Origin: Patagioenas fasciata
Taxonomy: Eukaryota; Chordata; Aves; Columbiformes; Columbidae
Assembly: GCF_037038585.1 (NCBI RefSeq)
Contig: NW_027288588.1
Span: 620,001 to 684,000, forward strand
Length of the DNA stretch: 64,000 bases
Direction of reading: 5' to 3'
Shown: positions 44,901-57,146 of the stretch, piece after piece
Numbering within the stretch: position 1 is the stretch's first letter
Layout of the letters: every line of letters begins with the position of its first letter
Notes under the pieces: model-generated
Databases searched by the model: none
The model's input: the letters and a program-made list of their open reading frames with translations, nothing else
What the model was told of the DNA's origin: nothing
Made by a program: the position numbers and the translations under genes

Positions 44901-46727
44901 TTTGGGGACCCCCTCTTTGTCTCCAGGGCCCATTGTGACATCCCAGGACCCCCCTTTGTCCCCACGGTCCATTGCAACATCCCAGGACCCCCCCTTGTCC
45001 CCAGGGCTCATTGTGGTGTCCCAGGATCCCCATTGTCCCCAGAGCCCATTGTAATGTCCTGGGAACCCCCTTTGACCCCAGGGCCCTTTGTGACACCATG
45101 GGGACCCCCCCTTGTCCCCAGGGCCCATCGTGGCACCGTGGGGACCCCACTTGTCACTGGGGACCCATTGTGACACTATGGGGACCCCCCGTTGTGCCCA
45201 GGGCCCATTGTAACATCCTGAGGACCCCCTTTTCCCCAGGTCCCATTGTGACACCGTGGGTACCACCCTTGTCTGCAGGGCTCATTGTGAACATCCCAGG
45301 ACCCCCCATTGTCCTAAGGGCCCATTGTGACATTCAGGGGACCCCTCTTTGTCCCCAGTGCCCATTGTGACATCCCAGGACCCCACATTGTCCCAAGGGT
45401 CCATTTTGACATCATGAGGACGCCCTTTGTCCCCAGGGCCCATTGTGACATCTTGGGGACCTCCTTTGTCCCCAGGACCCATTGTGACATCCTGGGGACC
45501 CACTTTGTCATTGGGGACCATTGTGACATCCCAGGACCCCACTTTGTCCCCAAGACCCATTGGGACATTGAGGGGACCCCTCTTTGTCCCCAGGGCCGAT
45601 TGCGACATCCCAGGATCCCCTCTTGTCCCCAGGGCCCATTGTGACATCCTGGGGACCCCCTTTGTCCGCAGAGCCCATTGTGAAATTCTGGGGAGCCCCC
45701 TTGGTCCCCAGGGCCCATTGTGACATCCTGAGGACGCCCTTTGTCCCCAGGGTCCATTGTGATGTCCAAGGACTCCCCGTTGTCCCCAGGGCCCATTGTG
45801 ACATCTTGGGGATCCCCCTTGTCCCCAGAGCCAATTGTGACATTCAGGAGACCCCCCTTTGTCCCCAGGGCCCCTTGTGACATCCTGGGGACCCCGTTTG
45901 TCCCCAGGGCCCATTGTGGCACTATGTGGATCCCCGTTGTCTCCAAGGCCCATTGTGACATCCCAGGACCCCCCATTGTCCCCAGGGTCCATTGTGAACA
46001 TCCTGGGGACCCCCCTTGTCCACAGAGCCCATTGTGACACCATGGGGACCCCCTTTGTCCCCAGGGTCCATTGTGATATCCTGGGGACCCCGTTTGTCCC
46101 CAGAGCCCATTGTGGCACTATGGGGATCCGCTTTGTCCCCAGGGTCCATTGTGACACCGTGGGGACCCCGCTTGTCCCCAGGGCCCGTTGTGAATTTCAG
46201 GGGACCTCTCTTTGTCTCCAGGGCCTATTGTGACATCTTGGGGACCCCCCCTTGTCTCCAGGGCCCAGTGTGACATCCCAGGACCCCCCTTTGTCCCCAG
46301 GGGCCATTGTGACATCCTTGGGACCCCGTTTGTCCCCATGGCCCACTGTGACGTCCCAGGACCCCCCGTTGTCCCCAGGGCCTATTTTGACATCCTGGGG
46401 ACTCCCTTTGTCACTGGGGCCTTTTGTGACAACCCAGGACCCCACTTTGTCCCCAGAGCCCATTGTGACATTCAGGGGACCCCCCTTTGTCCCCAGGGCC
46501 CATTGTGACATCCTGGGGACCCCTTTGTCACCGGAGCCCATTGTGATATCCTGGAGAGCCCCCTTTGTCCCCAGGGTCCCTTGTGACATCCCAGGACCCC
46601 CCATTGTCCCCAGGGCCACTATTGACACCGTGTGTACCCCCTTTGTCCCCAGGGTCTGTTGTGACGTCCGAGGACCCCCCCTTGTCCCCAGGGCCCATTG
46701 TGACATCCTGGGGACCCCTTTTGTCCC
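38946..46727 (+). repeat. Large minisatellite, about 39-bp unit, nearly 200 copies
   Basis: A 7.8-kb array. The unit is GTCCCCAGGGCCCATTGTGA followed by CATCCTGGGGACCCCCTTT or close variants. Variant endings alternate: CATCCCAGGACCCCC, CACCATGGGGACCCC and CACCGTGGGGACCCC. The minus strand is G-rich with runs of 3-5 G. Because 39 is a multiple of 3, all six frames have long open stretches (up to 394 codons at 41311-42495), but these are by-products. Some longer blocks are repeated: 43190-43700 resembles 44790-45300 (shift about 1.6 kb), and 44330-44410 resembles 46310-46390. Confidence 0.98.
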
Positions 46728-47378
46728 TGTCGAGGGTTAAGATTGCGGGGTGACAATCAAACCCTGGCAGATGTGTTGTCAACCTCCTCTCCCCCCCACT
46801 TCCCCCTTTTGCCCCTCCCTCTCCCCCCTTCCCACTCCGGGCAGGCGATTGGGAGGGAAAGAAGGACAGAGGGGAGAGAGTTGGAAAAGTTCAAGATGTT
46901 TTACTGATGCTACTGATAAAATAGAGAAAATAATACAAAATATACAAAACCCATCTTGTAAGTCTCAGCAACTGCAGAGCCAGCACCCAAAGTCCTGGAT
47001 TAGGCTCTGTAGCCAACCGGAGCTGGATTCAGTCTCTCACTGGCCTCAGTTCGCAGGGACGACCAGCAAGGTCCTCTCCTAATGTCGGCCATGAGGGAAA
47101 AAAGGGAAAAGGGGCGAGATCCTCGTGATCTCCCACTTTTATATGAAGTATTCACGTGAACAGAATGTTATTCACCGTTGGTCAGTCTCTCGGTCATCAG
47201 TTTTCTCATTGCCCCCCTCGCGAGATGTCCATCCGTGCTTATCAATAAGTTTGCATTCCCTTGCTGGGTTTAACCAAAACATGTGTTGGGTTCTCCAGGA
47301 AAATGCAGCTGACATGAAGGCTTTAGCTGACAGGCAAATTCACTAAAAGAGAAACTTGTTTTTAACAAAACCAGGACA
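46728..47378 (-). mobile_element. Solo LTR of an avian endogenous retrovirus, family A, second copy
   Basis: A fossil of about 651 bp, reverse complement of 4987-5642 over its full length. On the plus strand it runs from TGTCGAGGGTTAAG to AACAAAACCAGGACA. It closes the minisatellite, which does not resume on the other side. No internal retroviral sequence adjoins. Confidence 0.82.
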
Positions 47379-48644
47379 CTGTCTCAACCCCATAACCTGG
47401 CTGTGTTCAGCTAAGCCTGTTCTCTGCAGGGTGGGGTAATGCTGAGATAAATAATAGTGAAATAAATATGCCACTATTTGTTGCCTACTTTGAAGGAAAA
47501 TAAGTCTGTCCATCCATACCAGAACTGTCGCAAAACAGATGTTGGTCTGCAGTAATACTGACAAGCTTTGGACCTTTAATCTTGGAAAGGAGGTGAGGGT
47601 CAAGGGAAGGTAAAGGAAGATGTAGAGAGGTATTAGGTTTTCTTTCCTGATCGCAAAACCTACTTTTTCCATTCTGAAAATCTCAGTATTGTGTATGTAG
47701 AACTGTAAGATCTACCTGAGGATGAAATCTCGGGCTGGGAGGTAAGCGCTGTGTGCTTACCAGTACTTACAGGGCATGGTTCTCACTTTTTTGGGGAGAA
47801 AAAACATTAAAAAACAGAACAAAACACAGCACTAAATTAAAAAAGTAAGCCACTGGGTGCGATAAACTGGGTCTGCCTTTCACTCCAATACCGGGTGTCT
47901 GGTGGGAGCCTTGTGCTCGTTCTTCTGCCAGCTTGGTACGGAGATGGAGAGCTTTGCAGATGTTCCTATTTTGGGGGACCCTTGGTAACGTGGTATGGGT
48001 CCATCTTCAATGTGCCCATTGAAAAATCAGTGGTGCTGGGCACCTAAATTTGAGCTGATTCTGCTCTTTGAAAAACCTGTCCATTTTGCATGAGCAGAGC
48101 CAAGAATATTTCTAAACACCAGTGTTCCTTCCCAGTGGCTTACTCACTTTCATTGATCTTGAACAGCTGCATTAGCTGGTGTCTCAATTAGCATTGGTGG
48201 GAACAAACTATCCCCTCAGAAATTACAGCGCTGCTGTAGTTAATTCTTTGTTTGAGCAAATTGATTTCAGAGGCTCCTCACAGCCCTGATCCTGTGCGTA
48301 TGAGATTTCCTGGGCTTTCCTTATGGGAATTGTTTCCTGGAAGCCAAGTCTGCTTGGAAATATTTACAAGGCCAGATGCAGATGGTTTTTTGTTGTTTTG
48401 GGGTTTTTTTTATTGCTTCTAAAGCTTTGTCTGCAACAGGGTGACCGTGGGGAGAACTAAAGTAAGATTAAGAGAGAACTTGGGGTTGGAGCAGTCAGAA
48501 CCTCTGCTGCACTGTAAGACAATTCCCCTCACACAGATGCCAAAGAAGCTGTTACATGGGGATTTTTAACTATGGGCATGAGAGAACCATAAGCAGCCTC
48601 AGCCTGATTGATTTTCTGGGGAGATGTTGTTTCCCTTGTTGTGT

Positions 48645-48885
48645 CATAAAATCACAGAACAGTTTGGGTTGAAGGGACCTCCCCAGCTCCCCCAGTGCCA
48701 CCCCTGCCATGACAGGGACATCTTCAGCAGCTCAGGGTGCTCAGAGCCCCGTCCAGCCTGGCCTGGGATGTCTCCAGGGATGGTTCATCCACCACCTCTC
48801 TGGCCAGGCTCTCACTACCCTTGATGTAAAAAAAAATGTCTTCCCCATGTCTGGTTTGAGGTTGTGTGGAAAGAGCCAAGATCCT
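48645..48885 (-). mobile_element. CR1 LINE 3' fragment
   Basis: Minus-strand CR1: AATCACAGAACAGTTTGGGT at 48650 (3' tail), CCAGCCTGGCCTGGGATGTC at 48754, and CACCACCTCTCTGGCCAGG, which is the reverse of the VVDAPSLE coding region. Confidence 0.9.
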
Positions 48886-49491
48886 GGTGTGTTTCAACGT
48901 ATGTATGCAATAATGTACATCTGTGAATCATTCCCTTGGCCTTGGAAGATCATTGAAGGCTTTAAAATCGCTGCTGCTGCCAGCAAAATGCATTATCCAC
49001 AAGCTGCTGAAGGGCATAGGGAAAAAGTCAGAGAAGAGACCTATTTGTTGCATTCCTGGGCTGTGAGGTCCTGTTTTTGTCCAGCTGCCCAGCCGGGAGT
49101 GTTGCTGCTCTTGTCACTGGTTCCACACTCCCACACAACTCCTGCCACTGCTCGGGGCTCAGGCCATCTCTGCACAGGAGCTGACGTCTGGGGGACCAAG
49201 GTAAAGTGGTTAAAAAATAAGGTACTTCCAAAAGTCTGTCCTTAATTATGGAAACCCTAGAACAAATGCCAAGTCCCCATGAAGCCAAAAAGTCTTACGC
49301 GTACATTCAGATTTTTAGCAAGTTGATTAAATGCTTAAACAATATTTGAACTCGGGCCTGAAGGATCAGGCTTTATTAATTATGTGAGTATAATTGTGGT
49401 AAAATAAGTGGTGGCAAGGAAGGTTTAAATCTGCTCACAGGCGCTGAACTGTGTTGTTGTGAGATAGCTCGGTGACATCTCGTGATGCGTT

Positions 49492-49815
49492 ATAGAATCA
49501 TATAGGTTGGAAACGAGCTTTAATATAATTGAATCCAACTGTTAACCCAACACTGCTGAGTCCACCACTGAACCACGTCCCTAAGCACCACACCTACGTG
49601 TGTTCTAAACCCCTCCAGGGATGGTGACTCCACCACTGCCCTGGGCAGCCGTTCCAATGCTCAACAGCCCCTTTAGTGAAGAAACTTTTCCTTTCAGGCA
49701 GTTCAGAGATCAGAAGGTCTCCCCTCAGCTCCTGTTCTCCAGCTGAACCCCCAGGTCCTCAGCTGCTCCCATCACACTTGTGCTCCAGCCCCTCACCAGC
49801 TTTGTTATCCCCTGA
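49492..49815 (-). mobile_element. CR1 LINE 3' fragment
   Basis: Minus-strand CR1 3' UTR: AGAATCATATAGGTTGGAAA at 49493, GGGATGGTGACTCCACCACT at 49619, and AGGTCTCCCCTCAGCTCCTG at 49714. Of the longer 3' UTR type, like 11426-13266. Confidence 0.9.
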
Positions 49816-52800
49816 TCTGTTGGTATCTGCAGGATTTGAGGTGTCAAGTCCCAGATTAATGCATGCAAGGTAGGACAGGCACACACACAAATATCTACAA
49901 AGCAACAGAGTGTTTCTAATTAAAAGAAAATTGTTAATTAGTTGAGCCTCCTCGGTCAGTGCTGGGTGAACAAGAGCCTCATACCTGCCTGTTGCTGCAG
50001 GAGTGCTTGAAAAAATATAATGAACCCTGCTTGGTTTGCAGAATTTTGGGAAAGGTGCTGAGCTGGAGAACATAAGTCATGAATAGTAGCAATGCCACTT
50101 GTTATTGTGTGGTAAAGAAGGACGTTTTCACAGCTGGAATAAAACACCAGAATTTGGGAAATCTGGGTATACTGCCCAGCCGGGTGCTGAACAGCTCTTC
50201 ACTTGTGCATCAAGCCACGGGGTGAGTAGTGTGTTCTGTTTCTTGGCAGGAAGGTGATGGAGCCAGACCTACAAAAGCTTTGTCTTAAGCCATTGTAATA
50301 GTACAGCTGCTTTTTTGGTCGCTCTCCGCTGCCTTGGCAGACTCCCTCTCGCTGGATTTTAAAAGTGATTTGCCTCTGTCGTGTTTTGAATGTTTTTTTC
50401 CCTTTAGGATCCATACCTTCTCTTCTAGGCTCTCCCAGCCGCAGTGTTTCCCAGTCAAGCTAATTCATCACTGATTCACAGTGGAAACTGCCAGTTTGGT
50501 GGGGTTTATGTTTTGAGTTAGTTTTCTAAGTCTGGCAGCATCCAAACACAAAGACAGGGAGAAATGACTCGTCTGTTACTTAATTTAATGCTTGTTTTGG
50601 GAAATCTAAATCCAAATGTGTATGGGACTCATATTAGGACTCCAGTGCTGGATTTTATTTTTCTTTTTGTCATTGTTGGCAGGGCCGAATTCACCTCCAG
50701 AATAAGCGCAGTCATCGGTCTGTGTGACACTGAGCTCGGTTCTCTGCTTGGACCAGACGGCTTTTGGAGCTGCCCAAAGTGACTGAAAGCTGAAGTGGGC
50801 TTTTGCTGCAGCATCTAAATGATTCTGAGGGCTCTAGCGACCCTTACAAAGCCAAAAGTACCTTGCTATCTTCTTTAGTCTCTCACAAACATGCTGAGTC
50901 CTGCTTTAGAGGGCTGAGCTCTCCGGAAACATCGGGTGGGACCAGCTTTGGCTGTAGCCCTCATAGCAAGAGTGGGGGACACAGCTCTGACTCAAAGACC
51001 AAGCCATTTGGTGACAGTGACAGAACCTTTTTGTCTCCTAGACTTCTCTGGAGATCCCAGACTGGCCAGATTCCCCATGAGGGTTTATGCTTGTGTGAGG
51101 AAACTTCTTAGAAATAACTGTAGAATTCAGCCTTTTTTAGTAGGCTGGAAGGTGGCAGCTCAATTGACCTTGCCAAACTTTAACCAACAGTAAGAGAGCA
51201 GGGCCCGAGCTGCCATAGCCTGTGAGTCTGTATTATTTCTAATAAAAGAGGAAAGATGGGGCTCTGCAGGTGATCTCCTTCCTATTCTGTCTTGCTCCTT
51301 CAAACATGTGAGGGCACGGAGGGGTTCAAGGTCCAACCTGAGTATTTGGGTATCTCTGGCATGCAGAGATATGCTTCCTCCATCGCTGTTTCTTTTGAGA
51401 CATAGAGTCTCTCTGAATGCTTTATTGCTGCTCTGCTTTGTGGAGGATGGCCAAGGGGAGCTACTGGTGCTTTTGTCACCAGTTTCTGTGCTATGGTTGT
51501 TAGGAGTGATCTGCTAACAGGCTTTCCATTGACTTTGGGCTTCGCTTTGGACGAGGCTCCGCAGATTTAGGGCACGTGGCCAACTTATGGCTCTTGTTTC
51601 AGTGGAACTCAATCTTGGACTACATCCCATAGCAAGCCTGGTGGGTAAACTGGATCTCTGGCTGCAAGCGGAGAAAAAGCGAGAGGGATGGCTAAACTGG
51701 ATATCTGTGGCTTTTCCTGGGACTTGGTTACGTGCCCAGCTCAGTCCTGCAGCAACCCTGGAAAGCCAAGGATGTCCTCCTCCTGGGAGCCGTTCTCAAT
51801 GCAGCCCCAGCCATCAGCAGCACCCTGACCATCGTCATCCATGTACGTGCTTGGCAGGGCGATGGGAAGGGGCCGCTTGGACCAGAGGGGCTGAATTTGG
51901 CTCTCGTAGCAATCAAGGATTTGGGAGCAGATGACTCAGACAGTGCTGATCCATTCTCTGTGTACATTTTTTTGCTGTGTTATGTTACACTGGGATGGGG
52001 GCAGAACCCATTGCCCTCCTCAAGCCTTTACAGTCTTTGAAACATCATCAGGATGGGAAAGGATCCTCTAAGGAACTTCAATTTTCCATAGAATCATAGA
52101 AACTGCCTCCAGTTCTGGCTCTGCTTTGCAGGATGCACTTCTTGAATGTGAAGTGCTTACATCTCTTCAAAGCCCTTTCTCCCTGCCTGTTTGCCAAAGG
52201 GAAGAATTGATAAATGTTAAATTCAGTAGCAAAATCACCGCAGGCCCCTGGCCATAGAGTTTCCCACAATTTGTGTTACGAGGTGACCCAGATTCTGACG
52301 AACCAGAGGCAGACAGGGCTGGTTTTGTCCTGTAGTGCTTTTCCTATACAGATGGTGAAGGTGATTTTTTTTCCTCTGCCCTAGTGCCTGAGGTAAATAA
52401 ACTGTAAATAGCTTGGGAGAGCAGGCTGGGATGTGGAGGAGTAAAAAAGGGTGATTTTTATTCGCAAGGGTGTGGAGGAAAACAGGAGGAGAACCATCGA
52501 AGCCTAAATTAACTCCCTCTTGCAAACACAGTTTGGTCAGACATTATCAGGCTAAATATATGAGCAGTCTGTAAAAGGAGCAGTTTTCCTCCTGTGCTAC
52601 TGCTCACATGTTACTTAATTAAAACAGTAGGAGCTTAATGTTGCGCTTACTTTTCCGCTATTAGCGGTACTTGTGTTTTTTTGGGAGGGGGCTGCTTTAC
52701 TGAACATGGACAATGAGGGTTTGTGTCCATGGTAAGACTTCTGCTTAAAGCCAAAGTAAATATTGAGGTGGTTATAGTTATACCGACATAAGCCCCTATA

Positions 52801-54654
52801 TGAACATTCTTGCTCAAGCTTTTCTGAAATTTAACTTCTATTTATTGGAAATAGGTTTAAATCTGAATGGAAAAAGTTGCCGTGTTACTGGAATAGGTGT
52901 GTCCATCTGTAGAGCTGTTCCAGTTGAATTTATTAAGCTTTATCTTCAGAAAAGAGTGGCAGGAATTTAATATATATTTCGTTGTTGTTTTTTCCTTGTC
53001 ACTCCACCAACCTTAACCGGTTGTGTCGCACAGGCTGTAGGTTGTAAATCTTGCAGGAGACCTTTTTTCTTTAAATTGTAGCCTTTGTTAATCAGCTCTT
53101 GAACATGAAGTTGCCTCCCTTTTAGTGCAAAGGTTGTGGATCTAACTGGTCTCTTCTGAGGGAATCCTGCTGTTGAAGCCGTCTCCCCCAATAACTGGTT
53201 GCAGGCGGAGTGTGTTGGCTTTGGCTTGAGAGGTGCCTGCAGGGCATCTCCTGAACTTCATCAGGTCCTGCACCTGGGGTGGAAGAACCCTTCACAGGGA
53301 TGTAGGCTGGGGACTAACTAATCCACTCCAAAAATGTGATTTACCTCACCGATCAGGAGCATTTCCCAAGGGGAGTCAGCACGGGATGCTGCCAGCAGTG
53401 TCCTCCATGTGGTGCTTTCTTACCCTTGGTTTATCACACCTACGGTCTCATCCCATGGCCTCGTCTCACTGTACCAGCCCTGTCACAAGCGTTGACAACT
53501 CCATCCCTGCATCTCAACCCTTCCTGACCGTCCTCACCCAGGGAAAGGACGCTCAGTTTGCCAGAAACAAGGAGATGTGCACCATGGACAACAGACCACC
53601 AGTGACGGTGGTGACATCTGCAGCAGAAATGCCCTTATGAGTCTCCAAAATGGATTTAGAATCCAAGTGGTCCATCTGAGTTAGAACAATGAAGTTTTAA
53701 CTGTCTACTCAGCTTCTTGACATCCTACAAACTATTACAGAAGTGTGTACGATGGGGCCTGTCCTGATGTTCCTCTTATGGCTTGAGGAGCTCTCACTGC
53801 CAGTGGGAAGTCCTGCTCATATTTTTATTTGCCTGTTTTTTCTTGTGCGGGGGTTGTTATTTCAAAAAAGGGAGGAAAAAAAGAAGTGTCTGTTTTTCCA
53901 TACAGTGGTAACGCAAATACCATAGCTGCTATTTTTTTTCCGCGGGGATAGGTGGACTGGTTCAGATATTAAAATAGGAGTAAGCGCAAATTTTGTTTGA
54001 TCTTAAATGTTAATTGTTCAGAGACTAATAGTGATAATTACTTTTCAGAATAGCTTGAGTCATTTGTTGGGTTTTTTTTTTAAATTGTGTTGTTTTTGAG
54101 GCTCCAAGCTGGAAAAACAAAGGTTTGCCAATGTGCTGGTCATAGGGCAAGTTTCGTCCAGGGTGTGACAAATTTTACTGCCTTTGAGAACTCTTGGGCT
54201 TAGAAATGCTGCTGGGTGGATGGTCCTGGAGACTTGAGTTAGGTATTTGCGCCAGTTTTGTCTCATCAATGTCCTTGTTAAAGGTCTACTGGGCTGTGAA
54301 TTTACCTTTTAAATAACACCACCATTACAGCTTGGGCAGTAAAATGCCATTTTTCTTCTGGCAGTTTCCTTGTGGGTAGATGTAGAGATTCCTGTGTCTC
54401 ACGTCTGTCTGGGGGTTGTCAGGTGTTGGGGTCTTCTGGGGTGGATTGTGTGCAGAGCATGCTGCCCTACCAGGAGCAGGATGGAGAACCCCGGGTGTAT
54501 GGGATCTGGTTGTCCCCACTGATCTTACACAAGGATAGAAGGTCTGGGATGGGGCCTGATGAGAGAAACGGGCATGTACACCAGACTCTAGGATTTGTAG
54601 GCTTACGTTAAGGGTTTGCAAGATCTTTAAGACTAGCCTGGGCCTGGCAAAGAG

Positions 54655-54835
54655 GTGGTAAAACACCAGCCAGAGAGGTGGTGGATGAACCATCCCTGGA
54701 GACATCCCAGGCCAGGCTGGACGGGGCTCTGAGCAACCTGAGCTGGTGAAGATGTCCCTGCTCATGGCAGGGGTGGCACTGGGGGAGCTTTGAAGGTCCC
54801 TTCAACCCAAACTGTGATTCTGTGGTGTAAGATGG
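54655..54835 (+). mobile_element. CR1 LINE 3' fragment
   Basis: Plus-strand CR1 3' end: AGAGAGGTGGTGGATGAACC at 54674, GGCCAGGCTGGACGGGGCTC at 54711, and a tail of GTCCCTTCAACCCAAACTGT then GATTCTGTGG. Confidence 0.9.
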
Positions 54836-56557
54836 ACTCTGACGTTCTTCAGGAAGGCCACCATCATCTTTGCTTGGTTTGCATGACACGCACTTGCAGT
54901 GTGGTCCTGCTGTGTGGCAGGAGCTTCCTGGTGCCACTGCAGCTCCAGCAATGACGATGAACAACAAAACCGTTTTCATGGTTCTTTGGTATTTTCGGAA
55001 TTTTGGAGCTGTTGACTGTGCAGCCGGCGTGTGGGAGGAAAGCTGAACAAGAGCAGTGAAATGCGCAAGGGCAGCAGGAAGCCCAAGCAAGTGTATTAGA
55101 ACAGGGACTGGGGTGGAATCTGCGATCTGTGAAATACATGGAGCAAGTTAGACACCAGTCTGTTCTACCAAGTCAGCACTGACTGGTTTAGTTCAGTTAA
55201 ACATCCTCGCGAAGCTGGATTTGCAGTGCAGTCCAACCCAGGGTCTTGGTCAAAAGCAAACCCCGAAGTTATGACGAAACCCAGCCTTGCTCTGGCATAG
55301 GAGAGCAGCTAATAGCAAAGAAACCAACCCTCATTCACTTGCTGAACTTCCCTTATTTATTGCTTTGCTAGACAGGAATAAATACTCAACAAATAAGCTT
55401 CCTGTCCTTAAATTATTGCATTCTTCTGCGTTCTTGATTCCTTTTATTTTTAAATTAAACCAGGCTAAACCCCACGGGATTGATGTCCTCTCATTGCATG
55501 AGCTAGAAAGGGTTCATGGTCTGATTCTCATCTGGAGGATCACACGATGACTTGGGGTGGAGGTATTTTCCTGAAATAGTTTGGAGTAGCTCTAGGGTTT
55601 GGGATGTGCTCCCTTTCTCCCTTCAGTGTCTCCCCCCCCTCCTTTCTTCCCTCCCAGCTACAGGGATCTCTGACTTCAAGTAGGATGGAGGATGCTGTGG
55701 GAGATGCCTTTGGGTCTCTGGAGCTGGAGGACAAGAGAGGCGATTAAGAGCAGCTGACAGGGGCTTAGCACAGCCTTCCAGCCCCCTCCCCTTGGGGATG
55801 TGTTCCATACCCTCTTTGCTGTCTCTCCACGAGACCTTTTGGGAGTATTTCTACTCCCAGAGGAATTTAAAGGGATTGTAAATTCTCAGTGGAGCTGTGG
55901 CTGCGCAGGTTGTGTCCTGCCATGGGGCTGTGCTGCCGTTTGCCTAGGGAAAAATGAGCAGCCCTTTGGCTGGAGGGAATTTTCGGTGGGATCCACCATG
56001 GCCAGGTGTCGGATCCGCAAAGTCGTGGTCCCAGGGAAGCGCAGGCTGGGAATGAGGAGCCGGGCTGTGCCGATGAGCTCCTGGCTTCTTTGGGAGCGTT
56101 TCCATGTGATTCCCATCAGGAACATGGATCTGTGCATCCTGTTCCAGTTTGTGCAGCTGCACAGCTCAACCCCAAGGAGGAAAAAAAACCAACATTCTTC
56201 AGATGCTGCTTTTGGGGAGGGTGGGGGAAGGAGCAGGCGGGTTCCTTCCACCCCGTTGTTTGAGACTGAGCGCTGTTGCAGCGTTTTAAGAGAGCCCAGC
56301 ATCTGCACAAAGCTCCTCTGTGTGTTTTTACAAACTTAGAACCTCCATGTGAGGAAACAGCAGCCGTCTCTGAGCCCCAGCCCTTTCAGCTTAAACACAG
56401 AGTATGGGGACAATACAGCAAGCAGAACAAAATCCCTGTGCCTCTAGAGGTAGGATCTTCACAGCTATAATAACTTACCTGCGGCCATTCATGTTGTGGT
56501 GGCCTGTCGTGTCTTTCCCAGTGGGTGAACTGGACATTTAAACGGACGTGGCTGGAA

Positions 56558-56695
56558 TCATAGAACCGTTTTGGTTGGAGAAGATGTTTAAGATCATCAA
56601 GTCCAACCGCTGACCTCACACTGCCAAGTCCACCTCTAATCCACGTCCCTGAGAGCCTCATCTATGCGTCTTTTAAACCTTCCCAGGGATGGTGA
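56558..56695 (-). mobile_element. CR1 LINE 3' fragment
   Basis: Minus-strand CR1 3' UTR: GAATCATAGAACCGTTTTGG at 56555, AGATCATCAAGTCCAACCGC at 56592, and CCCAGGGATGGTGAC at 56682. Confidence 0.88.
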
Positions 56696-57146
56696 CAGTT
56701 GGCAAGGAGAATTCACCGTGTGGTCATTAAGAACAGAATTCAGTCCTGTACCTGCTTGATGCTAAAGCTGCTGTGGTCTCGATGAGGCAGGAGGAGATGA
56801 GCAGAGGGGAGAGATGTGCAAGGATGCCCGCGTTCTGGCTTTGTGGGGAATCTGGGCTTTGCTCTGTGCTTAAACAAGGACTTGCACCTCTGTGGAGCTG
56901 CCCCGAGTTCTTCCAGGAACTGGATGTGCCTGTAATAAATAGCTCGTGCCTCTGTTTGACTCAATTGCTGGCTGGGAAAAAGCGAAGGACCTAAACCGTG
57001 TGTTAATGGGGCTCTTTGTGCTCTCGTTTTTCCAGGGTGGCCACTGCCCACAATGTTGACACCACCACAGCAATGCTTAGAGAGTGGCTGAAGAACGTGC
57101 AGAACCTCTACCACGGTGTGGAGTGGAGGCCGATGGAAGAGCCCCA

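Larger units (their letters stand above)
47379..57035. other. Long stretch with CR1 fragments and no recognised exon
   Basis: A+T-richer than the rest of the window. It could be upstream intron of the COLGALT2-like copy or intergenic. I looked for the first exon of COLGALT2 (signal peptide and the PTVLVAVLARNA-type start of the glycosyltransferase domain) and did not find it. CR1 pieces are listed separately. Confidence 0.5.

Noticed and set aside
51732-52040. Possible first exon of the COLGALT2-like copy
   Set aside because: The translation does not resemble the signal peptide or the start of the glycosyltransferase domain.
55800-56339. Plus-strand open frame of 179 codons
   Set aside because: No family motif or supporting splice structure, and a minus-strand frame overlaps it; most likely chance.
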